From contig NZ_CP026304.1 of assembly GCF_003054555.1 (NCBI RefSeq), positions 1,240,001 through 1,304,000 of the forward strand: a DNA stretch of 64,000 nucleotides, read 5' to 3'. Position numbers and translations under genes: made by a program. Position 1 is the stretch's first letter. Every line of letters starts with the position of its first letter. The DNA comes from Streptomyces lunaelactis (lineage in GTDB: Bacteria > Actinomycetota > Actinomycetes > Streptomycetales > Streptomycetaceae). This document shows positions 53,414 through 61,194 of the stretch, piece after piece. The notes under the pieces were generated by a model. It was not told the DNA's origin. It searched no databases and saw only the letters and a program-made list of their open reading frames with translations.

Positions 53414-54034
53414 TTAACTGATCTTGGTCTCCCGCATGGACATGAGACCCCGCAGCCCGTTCTCCAGTACCTCGACCTGGACGTCACCGAAGAGCGCCTG
53501 CTGGGCGATGAAGCCCTGGGCGGTGGCAATGAGGGTGCGCGCGACATGGTCGGCGGGTACATCGGCGCCCATCAGGCCGTTGTCGCGGTAGGCGTCCACC
53601 AGCTTCGCCCAGACCTGGCGCATCCCGGTATAGCCCTCGTCGAGGGTGGTGGCCAGCAGTTCGTTGCGCAGCGTCTCGGTCCACACCTGCACGATCAGTC
53701 GAGCGAACGCCTGCCGGTCGCCGCCTGGCACATGCTCCTCCAGCATCGTGCGCATCACGCGCCCGAGGAGCACGTCGGGCGTGGGCGGCGGAGCCGTCCG
53801 GGCGGCGTCCTCGAAGGCCCCGCGGATCGTGGCGAACGCCTCGTCGGCGATGGCCGCGATCAGCTCCTCCTTGCTGCGGAAGTAGCGGTAGACCGCACCG
53901 GCCGACAGACCCGCCTCACGCAGGATGTCCTGCATCGATGTCGCATGGAACCCGTTGCGGGCGAAGCAGCGGGTGGCGCCGTCGAGAATCTGGCGGCGGC
54001 GGGCGTCGAGGTGTTCCTGGGATACGCGGGCCAT
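53414..54034 (-). CDS. TetR-family repressor, divergent from a membrane protein gene
   Basis: The 206-residue product has a typical TetR N-terminus (RRRQILDGATRCFARNGFHA, SMQDILREAGLSAGAVYRYF) and a helical ligand domain with FARLIVQVWTETLRNELLA. The divergent gene encodes a membrane protein, and two AAAACGAAC half-repeats lie in between, so it probably represses both. Such arrangements often respond to toxic or hydrophobic compounds. Confidence 0.87.
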   Translation of the reverse strand: MARVSQEHLDARRRQILDGATRCFARNGFHATSMQDILREAGLSAGAVYRYFRSKEELIAAIADEAFATIRGAFEDAARTAPPPTPDVLLGRVMRTMLEEHVPGGDRQAFARLIVQVWTETLRNELLATTLDEGYTGMRQVWAKLVDAYRDNGLMGADVPADHVARTLIATAQGFIAQQALFGDVQVEVLENGLRGLMSMRETKIS

Positions 54035-54045
54035 GGCGCCAATTT

Positions 54046-54122
54046 AAAACGAACATTCATTCTTGACAAGGACCGACCCCGACGGGACAGTGGGGCAACA
54101 GCAAAACGAACGATCCTTCTCT
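54046..54122. promoter_or_regulatory. Repeated AAAACGAAC sites between TetR and the membrane protein gene
   Basis: AAAACGAACATTCATTC (54046-54062) and AAAACGAACGATCCTTC (54103-54119) share the first nine bases and a TTC pair at the same offset, 57 bases apart. GAA-N4-TTC-type symmetry is present in each. They flank the probable divergent promoters. Confidence 0.6.
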
Positions 54123-54139
54123 TTGAATCGAGCGTCATC

Positions 54140-55132
54140 ATGTCCGCTACGCCCACCCGACGCATGGTCGGGGTCATGGTCCTGATCCCCGTCCTGGTGG
54201 CGCTGGCCCTGTGGGCTTTCGCCTGGCCCGCGGCCCGCACCGCGCCTCGTGACGTACCGATCGGCATCGCGGGACCGGCCTCCGCGACCGCCCGGCTGGA
54301 GCAGGGCTTCGAGCAACGGGAGGGAGCCTTCGACGTCCACCGCTACGACGACGAGGCCGCCGCCCGCACCGCGATCGAGGGCCGGGTCGTATACGGAGCC
54401 GTGGTCGCCACCGCCGAAGGGCCTCGGCTGCTGACCGCGTCGGCGGCGAGCCCGGTGGTCGCCCAGCTCCTCACGGAGGCCGTCACCTCACAGGCACCGG
54501 CCGGCACACAGGTGCACGCGACGGATGTCGTGCCGACACCCGCCGGCGATCCGCGCGGCAGCGCGCTGGCGGCGAGCATCCTGCCGCTCGCTCTGGCCGG
54601 TATGGCGGCCGGGGCCGTCGTGACGCTGATGAAGCTGCGCGGGGCCCGTGCGGCGACCGCGCTGATCGGCGCCGCAGCCCTGGTCGGCATCACCGCCGCC
54701 GCACTCGCCGACAGCTGGCTCGGGGTGCTCGGCGGCCCCTGGTGGTCCGAGGCGGGGGTGCTGGGGCTGACCGTTCTGGCCATCGGCGCGGCCGTGTCCG
54801 GCCTCGCCGCCCTGATCGGCACACCGGGTCTCGGCCTCGGGGGTCTGCTGATGGTGCTCATCGGCAACCCGTTCTCGGGCGCCGCGAGCGCGCCCGAACT
54901 CCTTCCGGATCCGGCCGGGTTGATCGGCCAGTGGCTGCCGCCGGGCGCGGGGGCGACGTTGCTCCGCTCGGTGTCGTACTTCGACGGCAGCGCCGCCGGG
55001 AGCGCGGTCCTCACGCTCTCGCTCTGGGCCGCGCTCGGGCTGGCCGCCGTCCTGGTGGGCGGGCGGCGGCGGCGCGGACGGCCCGTCGCCACCGCCGAAC
55101 ACCGGGCGGCCGAACCGGTACCCGTCGGCTGA
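54140..55132 (+). CDS. Membrane protein of the YhgE/ABC-2-like permease type
   Basis: The 330-residue protein has one N-terminal helix (MVGVMVLIPVLVALALWAFAW), a soluble outer domain of about 120 residues (VPIGIAGPASATARLEQGFE and onward), and about five C-terminal helices. This matches the ABC-2-type or YhgE-like membrane protein plan, but no ATPase gene is adjacent. The end is basic (GGRRRRGRPVATAE). It is probably induced through the divergent TetR regulator and may export or resist a hydrophobic compound. Confidence 0.7.
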   Translation: MSATPTRRMVGVMVLIPVLVALALWAFAWPAARTAPRDVPIGIAGPASATARLEQGFEQREGAFDVHRYDDEAAARTAIEGRVVYGAVVATAEGPRLLTASAASPVVAQLLTEAVTSQAPAGTQVHATDVVPTPAGDPRGSALAASILPLALAGMAAGAVVTLMKLRGARAATALIGAAALVGITAAALADSWLGVLGGPWWSEAGVLGLTVLAIGAAVSGLAALIGTPGLGLGGLLMVLIGNPFSGAASAPELLPDPAGLIGQWLPPGAGATLLRSVSYFDGSAAGSAVLTLSLWAALGLAAVLVGGRRRRGRPVATAEHRAAEPVPVG

Positions 55133-55265
55133 CGCGGCACCTGGCGACTGCCGACGCACCTGGCAGCCCAGCCCTTCGACCGGCCGCGCGTCCCCGCTGT
55201 AGCGGACGGGGACGCGCGGCCTTTGCGCGTGGTGGCGCGTGGCCTTTACGTGTGGGGGCGCGCGG

Positions 55266-55544
55266 TCAGCGCTGGTCGTGGCGGGGGGTCTGGGCCGCCA
55301 GACCGAAGCGCCCCCGTTCGCCGGCAGCGGACGCGGCGGAGCCGAGCGAGGAGACCGAGCTGATCACCTGCTCCTCGGCCGCCTCCTGCTCGCTCTCGAG
55401 TCTTTCCAGGTCAGCGGCGGACACCAGCGCCACGAGCGGCTTCCCGTGGCGCGTCACGACGACCCGCTCCCCGCCGTAGACAACGCGGTTGATCAGTTCG
55501 GCCAGCTCTGCGCGGGCTTGCGTCACCGGAATCTCGTAGGCCAT
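55266..55544 (-). CDS. Phd/YefM-type antitoxin, without a neighbouring toxin
   Basis: The 92-residue protein has the Phd/YefM DNA-binding fold: [40 protein letters not shown] and [11 protein letters not shown]. The C-terminal tail normally wraps a toxin such as Doc or YoeB. No toxin ORF lies next to it on either side. ATG 55544 is chosen; ATG 55553 would add three residues. It is divergent from clpP with only 80 bases between. It may be an orphan antitoxin or a transcription factor derived from one. Confidence 0.8.
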   Translation of the reverse strand: MAYEIPVTQARAELAELINRVVYGGERVVVTRHGKPLVALVSAADLERLESEQEAAEEQVISSVSSLGSAASAAGERGRFGLAAQTPRHDQR

Positions 55545-55562
55545 GCTCACCATCTTACGATC

Positions 55563-55577
55563 TGTACGTCCTGTACA
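55563..55577. promoter_or_regulatory. TGTACG/TGTACA repeat in the antitoxin-clpP gap
   Basis: TGTAC (55563-55567) and TGTACA (55572-55577) form an inverted repeat with a 4-base centre in the divergent gap of about 80 bases. Position suits a Phd-type autorepressor site that could also affect clpP. Confidence 0.45.
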
Positions 55578-55624
55578 TTTTTTACAGAGACCCGAACAGG
55601 CCCGTGCATGAGGAGAGGTACGTC

Positions 55625-56260
55625 ATGAACCGCCCTGACGCCCGCTACGTCCTGCCCCAGTTCACCGAGCGCACCAGCTCGGGGACCCGCACCCTCGACC
55701 CGTACTCCAGGCTGCTGGAGGAGCGGATCATCTTTCTCGGGACCGCCGTCGACGACACCTCGGCCAATGACGTGATCGCGCAGTTCCTGCACCTCGAGTA
55801 CGCGGCGCCGGACCGCGACATCTCCCTGTACATCAACTCCCCCGGCGGCTCACCCAGCGCCATGTCGGCGATCTACGACACGATGCAGGTGGTCACCTGC
55901 GACATCGAGACGACCTGCCTGGGCCAGGCAGCCTCGACCGCCGCCCTTCTCCTCGCCGCCGGCGCCCCCGGAAAGCGGATGGCACTGCCCGGCGCCCGGA
56001 TCGTCGTCCAGCAGCCCGCCTTCGAGGAGCCGTTGCGGGGCCGGCCGTCCGATCTGGAGATCCACGCGCAGGAGTTGCTGCGGCTGCGCGCCCAACTCAC
56101 CGACATGTTCGTGCGCCACACCGGCCAGACACCGGAGCGGGTCACCGAGGACCTGGAGCGCGACAAGATCTTCGACGCCGAGGACGCCAAGTCCTACGGC
56201 CTGGTGGACCACGTGATCAAGAACCGCAAGACCTCGCTCATCAGCCCCGGTTCGCGGTGA
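55625..56260 (+). CDS. ClpP-like subunit whose catalytic His is replaced by Gln
   Basis: The 211-residue protein is a full-length ClpP fold: [40 protein letters not shown] with nucleophile Ser104, and late [19 protein letters not shown] with the Asp. Where active ClpP has MIHQP, this has VVQQP: the residue 25 positions after Ser104, Gln129, takes the place of the catalytic His. It is therefore predicted to be inactive or poorly active alone and could form mixed rings with other ClpP paralogues. ATG 55625 is chosen with GAGAGG upstream. Confidence 0.88.
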   Translation: MNRPDARYVLPQFTERTSSGTRTLDPYSRLLEERIIFLGTAVDDTSANDVIAQFLHLEYAAPDRDISLYINSPGGSPSAMSAIYDTMQVVTCDIETTCLGQAASTAALLLAAGAPGKRMALPGARIVVQQPAFEEPLRGRPSDLEIHAQELLRLRAQLTDMFVRHTGQTPERVTEDLERDKIFDAEDAKSYGLVDHVIKNRKTSLISPGSR

Positions 56261-56267
56261 GCGCCCG

Positions 56268-56576
56268 ATGCTGCCACCCGAGCTGCCGCCGCTGCCCGCG
56301 CTGACCCGCGCCGAGGCCGAGTTCATCGACAGCTATCTCGAAGTCGTCGATCTGCTGGGGCAGATCAATCCGGCCCGCTCGACGCACACCTATGGCGCAC
56401 TCCGCGCGGCCCAGGCCCTGGTGGGCCGGGCCGGCGCGCTCAAGGAGGCCCTGACGCTGATGCATACGCGCGGCGAGAGCGAGGTACACGCGGCGACACT
56501 CGCCGGGGCGCTCAGAGTGCTCGACGGAGAGCGCAGGGCGCGCCGCGTGACGATGCCTCCAGCTTCCATGCCTTGA
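56268..56576 (+). CDS. Conserved hypothetical protein following the ClpP gene
   Basis: The 102-residue product starts 7 bases after the ClpP stop, so it is probably cotranscribed. It is mostly helical: LTRAEAEFIDSYLEVVDLLG and YGALRAAQALVGRAGALKEA, then TLAGALRVLDGERRARRV. There is no membrane segment. I do not know the family. A role with the ClpP variant is suggested by position only. Confidence 0.7.
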   Translation: MLPPELPPLPALTRAEAEFIDSYLEVVDLLGQINPARSTHTYGALRAAQALVGRAGALKEALTLMHTRGESEVHAATLAGALRVLDGERRARRVTMPPASMP

Positions 56577-57080
56577 CGTGCCCTCTGCTCTCGTCTACGC
56601 CATCGGAGTACGAATGTGTGTACCCCGTTCGGTGTAGTAGTCGCCTCAACCGCAGTACCGGACAACTTGCGCAACACGACTACCGATCTGGCGGAATGAG
56701 TCGTTCCGCTGCTGGTGCAGGGGTCGGCAGCTGTCGCGGACCGGTCACAAAAACGGCCCTGTCCACCCGAACAGATCAAGGGTGACGAGACTCACATACC
56801 GTCGTTTCGGCTCGGAAATCCGGCACGGTGTGGGTCAAGATCCCAGAGACGACAAGCCCCCGCCACCTCGGCGGGGCGGTCCGGGTGGACGCCGAGTCCT
56901 GCCGCCGCTCCGGATGTCTGGTCGACAGAAGTGCATCGGCAGGAGTGGAGGACCCGAGCACGACGGGGTGGCCGGACAGACCGGCCGTCCCTAGGGGTGA
57001 AGCCGCATCCGCGGCCGGGCATCTTCGTCCGTCCGAACCCGACAGGTCATCCTTCACAGGCGGCTGACGAAGGGTTGCGC
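56577..57080. other. 504-bp leader region of the NlpC/P60 gene
   Basis: The second half carries a cyclic di-AMP riboswitch. The first half (56577-56800) should hold the promoter; a GGAA-N7-TTCC inverted repeat is at about 56694-56708, but no convincing -35/-10 pair was found. No ORF is supported. Confidence 0.7.
56805..57012 (+). ncRNA. Cyclic di-AMP (ydaO/yuaA) riboswitch
   Basis: This leader contains the conserved blocks of the ydaO aptamer in order: GGCTCGGAAATCCGGCAC (56809-56826), GGGTGGACGCCGAG (56883-56896), GGAGGACCCGAGCACGACGG (56947-56966) and the near-invariant TAGGGGTGAAGCCG (56992-57005). Two stable hairpins lie between them (around GCCCCCGCC...GGCGGGGC and CCGGACAG...). In actinobacteria such riboswitches control cell wall hydrolase genes and turn expression off at high c-di-AMP. 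It ends about 70 bases before the NlpC/P60 start, with a GC-rich hairpin that may be the expression platform. Confidence 0.88.
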
Positions 57081-57560
57081 ATGACCGCGCAGATTCATGT
57101 CCCGTCTCTGATCTCCCGGGCGGGTGCCGTATCGGCCCTGACCCTCGCGGCCGTCGGGGGCTCGATGCTGGCGCCGGGCGCCGCGTCCGAGGCACACGCG
57201 GCGACTACGGTCCATGCGGGCAAGGCCCTCAAGGTGGCGGCCTCGAAGAGGGGGGCGCCATACCGCTACGGCGCCGCGGGCCCGTCGCGGTTCGACTGCT
57301 CGGGCCTGACGCTCTACTCGTACAAGAAGGCCGGCAAGAAGCTGCCACGCACGGCCCAGCAGCAGTACAACAAGTCCAAGCATGTCTCGCGCATGTCGCG
57401 GCAGCGCGGGGACCTGGTCTTCTTCCACTCGGGGGGCTCCGTGTACCACGTGGGGATCTATGCGGGGAGCGGGAAGATCTGGCACTCGCCGAAGTCGGGG
57501 TCGGTGGTGCGGCTGGAGAAGATCTGGTCGAAGCGCGTGTGGTACGGCCGGGTCCGCTGA
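57081..57560 (+). CDS. Secreted NlpC/P60 peptidoglycan endopeptidase
   Basis: The 159-residue protein has a long Sec signal (VPSLISRAGAVSALTLAAVG, then AAVGGSMLAPGAASEAHAAT) and a single NlpC/P60 domain: YGAAGPSRFDCSGLTLYSY (catalytic Cys), RQRGDLVFFHSG, VYHVGIYAGSGK (catalytic His) and IWHSPKSG (third His). It cleaves cell wall cross-peptides, probably gamma-D-Glu-diaminopimelate. There is no SH3 or LysM binding module. Its expression should be governed by the c-di-AMP riboswitch, tying wall cutting to osmotic and growth signals. Confidence 0.93.
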   Translation: MTAQIHVPSLISRAGAVSALTLAAVGGSMLAPGAASEAHAATTVHAGKALKVAASKRGAPYRYGAAGPSRFDCSGLTLYSYKKAGKKLPRTAQQQYNKSKHVSRMSRQRGDLVFFHSGGSVYHVGIYAGSGKIWHSPKSGSVVRLEKIWSKRVWYGRVR

Positions 57561-57604
57561 CGGTTTCCGGGCTCCGCCCCGGACCCCGCGCAGCGGACGC
57601 CGCC

Positions 57605-58234
57605 TCAGTGCGTCAGCGGCTCCGCCAGCAGCGTCGCGCCCAGCGCCGTCAGCGCCCCTCCCGTGACCCCCTCCACCGCGCGCGTCGTACGCGGGCGCCG
57701 CAGCCACCCGCCCAGCCGGTCCACCAGCAGCGCCACCATGGGGAACCACAGCAGCGCCAGCAGGACGACGATCGTCGCGAGCAGCAACGTGCGCGGCAGC
57801 ACCGGGGCGCCCTCCGGGACGAACTGCGGCAGCAGGCTGAGGAACAGCACCGGCGCCTTCGGGTTGAGGACGTTGGTGAGGAAGCCCTGCCGCAGACTGC
57901 GCCGGACGCCGCCGGCCGGCGCTCCGTCGGGCTCCGCCACCTCCAGCCCCGGACGCAGCGCGGCGCGCACGGCCTTGATGCCGAGGTAGAGCACATACGC
58001 GCCGCCCACGATCTGCAGCGTCCGGTAGAGCACCGGCACCGCGACCAGTACGGCCGCGAGTCCCGCGACCGCCAGCGCCGTGTGCACCACAAGTCCCCCG
58101 GCCACGCCGACCGCGCAGGCCACACCCGCACGGCGGGAGGCGAGAGCGTTGCGCACGACGACGGTGAAATCCGCGCCCGGCATGGCGACCATGCCCGCGG
58201 CGACCCCGATGAAGGCGATCAGTTGTGCGTCCAT
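57605..58234 (-). CDS. LysE/RhtB-family amino acid exporter
   Basis: The 209-residue protein has six hydrophobic helices and the family marker GMVAMPGADFTVVVRNAL near the N-terminus and GFLTNVLNPKAPVLFLSLLP in the middle. It exports basic or neutral amino acids or their derivatives across the cytoplasmic membrane. ATG 58234 has AGGA at a good distance; ATG 58243 would add three residues. It is divergent from a LysR regulator. Confidence 0.88.
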   Translation of the reverse strand: MDAQLIAFIGVAAGMVAMPGADFTVVVRNALASRRAGVACAVGVAGGLVVHTALAVAGLAAVLVAVPVLYRTLQIVGGAYVLYLGIKAVRAALRPGLEVAEPDGAPAGGVRRSLRQGFLTNVLNPKAPVLFLSLLPQFVPEGAPVLPRTLLLATIVVLLALLWFPMVALLVDRLGGWLRRPRTTRAVEGVTGGALTALGATLLAEPLTH

Positions 58235-58316
58235 GCCGACCATCCTGGACCCGTGCAGGCCTTAGCGTGTACTTGGAATCCTCGGGGTCTGCCTAAAGAA
58301 ACGCTTAAGGGGTGGC

Positions 58317-59228
58317 ATGTACGACCCGACACGACTGGCCGCGCTGGTGGCGGTCGCGGAGGCCGGTTCGATCACCCGCGCCGCCGCCCGTATGGGCTAC
58401 ACCGCGCCCGCGCTCTCCCAGCAGCTGGCCAAACTGGAGCGCGAGGCGGGTGCGGCGCTGCTGGTGCGGCACCACCGTGGGGCACGGCTGACGGCTGCGG
58501 GCGAGCTGCTGGCATCCCGGGCCCGCCGGGTGCTGGACGAGATGGACCGGGCGAGGCACGAGCTGGCGCGGCTCGCGGGGCTCTCCGGCGGGCGGCTGCG
58601 CGTGGGCACTTTCACCACGGTCGGCATCCATCTGCTGCCGCCGGTACTGAGCGCTTTCCGCCGGGCGCATCCGGATGTGGAGCTGACCGTCGCGGAGTAC
58701 GAGCCGCCGGGCGGCGTCCTGGCGGTGGCGGCCGGCGAGGTGGATCTGGCGCTGACCCATGCGTACGAACCCGCCGATCCGGCGCCGTCGCCCGCGGGCG
58801 TCGTGCTGGAACCGCTGCTCGTGGAGGAGTTGGTGCTGGTGACGGCGCCCGGTCATGCGCTGGCGGGCGGCTCGGGCCGGCTCCCGGTGGCCGAGCTGGC
58901 CGGACAGCCACTGATCAGCAGCGCGCCGTCGCATCCGCCGCGCAAGGGCGTGGAGGGTGCGCTGGCGCGGGCCGGGGCTGCTCCTGCCGTGGTGTGCGAG
59001 TCACCGGGCTACGGGCTGGTGTGCGCGCTCGTCAGCGCGGGTCTGGGGGTGGCGGTGGTGCCGGAGATGGTCGCGGGGATGTCCGCGACGCCGCTCGGCG
59101 TACGGCAGTTGGAGCCGGCGGCCTTCAGGCGGACGATCTCGGTGGCGCACCGGGGCGGGGAGTCGAGTCCCGCCGCCGAGTCCCTGCGGGCTCTGCTGCG
59201 CGGCACGTTCGGCCGCGCAGGCGGCTAA
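58317..59228 (+). CDS. LysR-family regulator divergent from the LysE exporter
   Basis: The 303-residue product has the LysR winged HTH (LAALVAVAEAGSITRAAARM, SQQLAKLEREAGAALLVRHH) and a two-lobe effector domain beginning GRLRVGTFTTVGIHLLPPVL. It probably activates the lysE-type gene upon binding the amino acid. Its TAA stop is the first base pair set of a 28-base dispersed repeat. Confidence 0.88.
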   Translation: MYDPTRLAALVAVAEAGSITRAAARMGYTAPALSQQLAKLEREAGAALLVRHHRGARLTAAGELLASRARRVLDEMDRARHELARLAGLSGGRLRVGTFTTVGIHLLPPVLSAFRRAHPDVELTVAEYEPPGGVLAVAAGEVDLALTHAYEPADPAPSPAGVVLEPLLVEELVLVTAPGHALAGGSGRLPVAELAGQPLISSAPSHPPRKGVEGALARAGAAPAVVCESPGYGLVCALVSAGLGVAVVPEMVAGMSATPLGVRQLEPAAFRRTISVAHRGGESSPAAESLRALLRGTFGRAGG

Positions 59229-59252
59229 GCGGCCCCGGGGAAGTCCGGGCGG
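59225..59252 (+). repeat. 28-bp dispersed repeat, copy 2
   Basis: Identical to 37105-37132. Here its first bases CTAA include the stop codon of the LysR gene, followed by GCGGCCCCGGGGAAG and TCCGGGCGG. The GGCCCCGGGG core can pair with the later CCGGG as a weak hairpin. Confidence 0.85.
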
Positions 59253-59290
59253 GGTGCCTGACAGGGCCTGAGGCGTACCCTCCGGGGGCG

Positions 59291-59722
59291 TCAGCCCTGG
59301 ACCGGGACCGACCACGGCAGGGCGATCCAGACGGTTTTGCCGCCCTCCGGGGTCGGCGTGACGGAGAGCTGTCCACCCCACTCCGCGGTCAGGCTGCGGA
59401 TGATGACCATGCCGCGGCCGTTGTCCTGGCGGACGGCGGCCGGCAGCCGCTGCGGCCAGCGGGGGTGGCTGTCGGTGACGCCGATGCGCAGCTGCTCGTC
59501 CCGGTCGAGACGGAGGTCGACGGTGAAGGTCGGCGACTGGCCGAAGGTGTGCTGGACTGCGTTCGTGGCGAGCTCGGAGACGATCAGCCGCACGGTGTCG
59601 ACGGCCTCGGTCTCGACCGGCAGGCCCCATTCGGCGATGACGTGCGTTGCGTATCTGCGGGCCTCGGAGACCGAGGCGGGATCGCTCGGCAGAGTGAGGG
59701 AGGCTTCCTGATGGTCTGCCAT
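59291..59722 (-). CDS. RsbW-like ATP-binding anti-sigma-type protein
   Basis: The 143-residue protein is a single GHKL ATPase domain: N box VSELATNAVQHTF, G1 box VTDSHPRWPQ, G2 box DNGRGMVIIRSL and the end GKTVWIALPW. Streptomyces encodes many such proteins beside HTH/DUF397 pairs, as in the abaA/whiJ loci. They may act as anti-sigma factors or phosphate-transfer partners. It is divergent from the HTH gene by about 290 bases. Confidence 0.88.
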   Translation of the reverse strand: MADHQEASLTLPSDPASVSEARRYATHVIAEWGLPVETEAVDTVRLIVSELATNAVQHTFGQSPTFTVDLRLDRDEQLRIGVTDSHPRWPQRLPAAVRQDNGRGMVIIRSLTAEWGGQLSVTPTPEGGKTVWIALPWSVPVQG

Positions 59723-60014
59723 GGCGACGCTGTCCCTTTCCCACCGGGGCCGGGCTCCGACTCGTAGCGGATGAATGCGAGGGCGGCCACGGATTGCGCT
59801 TCGCGCCAGAGTGCCACTGATCGTGCCGTCAGAGGTGGTGATCCACCAAGATGTGCATATATCTGTCGCTCAAAGCGGTGAACTCTACGACGCGAGACCG
59901 TATTTGGGCGGAGACTCACCCCTTGGTCACGGCCGGAGGTCTGCCCGAGTCCGGTCGGCTGTCCGGTCGGCTGTCGGCCGGACACACGAGTGCGGGGACG
60001 GGAAGGAGCGCGAG

Positions 60015-60869
60015 ATGCGGCACGGACCCGCGGTGCGCCGCCGCAAGCTCGGCGAGGAGCTTCGCAGGCTGCGCCTGGCAGCGGGCCTCACCAGCCGGGA
60101 CGCCGCGCGGCTCGCCGGCTGGCACCAGTCCAAGGTGAGCCGGATCGAGACCGGCACCAGCGGGGTCAGGACCGCTGATGTGACCCTGCTGCTGGACGCG
60201 TACGCGGTCGGCGACCGCCAACTGCGTTCGCTGCTCGAGATCTTGGCGGGCGCGGCCGACGGCGGGGGACGCGGCTGGTGGCACGGGTACCGCGGGCTGA
60301 TCCCGACCGAGTACCGGGACTTCATCAGTCTGGAGTCGCAGGCCTGCGCGGTGCGGACGCTGGAGACCTCGGTGGTCCCCGGGCTGCTGCAGACACCGGA
60401 CTATGCGCTCGCGGTGACCCGGGCGGCGCTGGAGGATCTGCCGGCGGCGACCGTGAACTCGCTGGTGGAGGTGCGGCTCGCCCGTCAGTCGGTGCTGCGC
60501 GCGGAGCAGCCGCTGGAGCTGAGTGCGGTACTCGACGAGGCGGTGCTGCGGCGCGAGGTGGGCGGTCGTCAGGTGATGCGGGATCAGCTGCGTGGGCTGG
60601 CGGAGACCGCGCAACTGCCCCATGTGCGGCTCCAGGTGCTGCCGTTCTCGGTCGGCGGGTATGTCGGCCTCACAGGTCCTTTCGTTATTTTCTCCTTTCC
60701 GAACATTTCTGATCTGGACGTAGTCGTTCTCGACCACTTGACGAGTAGCCTCTACCTCGAGCGGAAAGAAGACCTTGCGGTGTACTGCGCCGCCTTCCGC
60801 ACGATGCAGGCGCGGGCACTGTCGCCCGAGGACTCATTGGATCTCATCGCCCGGATCCCGGATCAGTGA
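60015..60869 (+). CDS. XRE-type HTH regulator with DUF5753 (WhiJ-like)
   Basis: The 284-residue product has an N-terminal XRE HTH (LGEELRRLRLAAGLTSRDAA, RLAGWHQSKVSRIETG) and a DUF5753 C-terminal domain (TEYRDFISLESQACAVRTLE and LQVLPFSVGGYVGLTGPFVI). This is the WhiJ-type architecture found in development-related loci of Streptomyces. AAGGAG lies upstream of ATG 60015. The DUF397 gene follows 22 bases after its stop. Confidence 0.9.
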   Translation: MRHGPAVRRRKLGEELRRLRLAAGLTSRDAARLAGWHQSKVSRIETGTSGVRTADVTLLLDAYAVGDRQLRSLLEILAGAADGGGRGWWHGYRGLIPTEYRDFISLESQACAVRTLETSVVPGLLQTPDYALAVTRAALEDLPAATVNSLVEVRLARQSVLRAEQPLELSAVLDEAVLRREVGGRQVMRDQLRGLAETAQLPHVRLQVLPFSVGGYVGLTGPFVIFSFPNISDLDVVVLDHLTSSLYLERKEDLAVYCAAFRTMQARALSPEDSLDLIARIPDQ

Positions 60870-60891
60870 CGGCTCACAGGGAGGCACCCCC

Positions 60892-61098
60892 ATGCCAGAC
60901 CTCCTCGCACAGGACGAATTACGGTGGCGGCGCAGCAGCCGCAGCGTGGGAATGAACAACTGCGTCGAGGCGGCCCGGCTGCCCGACGCCACGCTCTCCG
61001 TACGAGACTCGAAGAACATCGCGCGTCAGGCTCTGCGCTTCTCCCCCACCGCCTGGTCGCGGTTCCTCACCGCGGTCCACGACGGCACCGTGGACTGA
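60892..61098 (+). CDS. DUF397 small protein
   Basis: The 68-residue product shows the DUF397 pattern: LRWRRSSRSVGMNNCVEAAR, then VRDSKNIARQALRFSPTAWS and FLTAV. DUF397 proteins are small partners of the HTH/DUF5753 regulators, perhaps as antagonists, with the whole set scattered across Streptomyces. GGGAGG lies upstream of ATG 60892. Tandem repeats start right after the stop. Confidence 0.92.
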   Translation: MPDLLAQDELRWRRSSRSVGMNNCVEAARLPDATLSVRDSKNIARQALRFSPTAWSRFLTAVHDGTVD

Positions 61099-61114
61099 CC
61101 GGACCCCCAACCGG

Positions 61115-61194
61115 ACCGTACGGACCTTCAACCGACCGTACGGACCTTCAACCGACCGTACGGACCCTCAACCGACCGTACGGACCCTCAACCG
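61115..61194. repeat. Four 20-bp tandem repeats between DUF397 and bioF
   Basis: The unit ACCGTACGGACCTTCAACCG occurs four times head to tail; copies three and four carry C for T at one position. Each contains the palindrome CCGTACGG. The last copy covers the stop codon of bioF (61188-61190), which runs the other way. Confidence 0.93.

Noticed and set aside
61115..61194. CRISPR array
   Set aside because: The 20-bp units are directly adjacent without spacers, and no cas gene is near.
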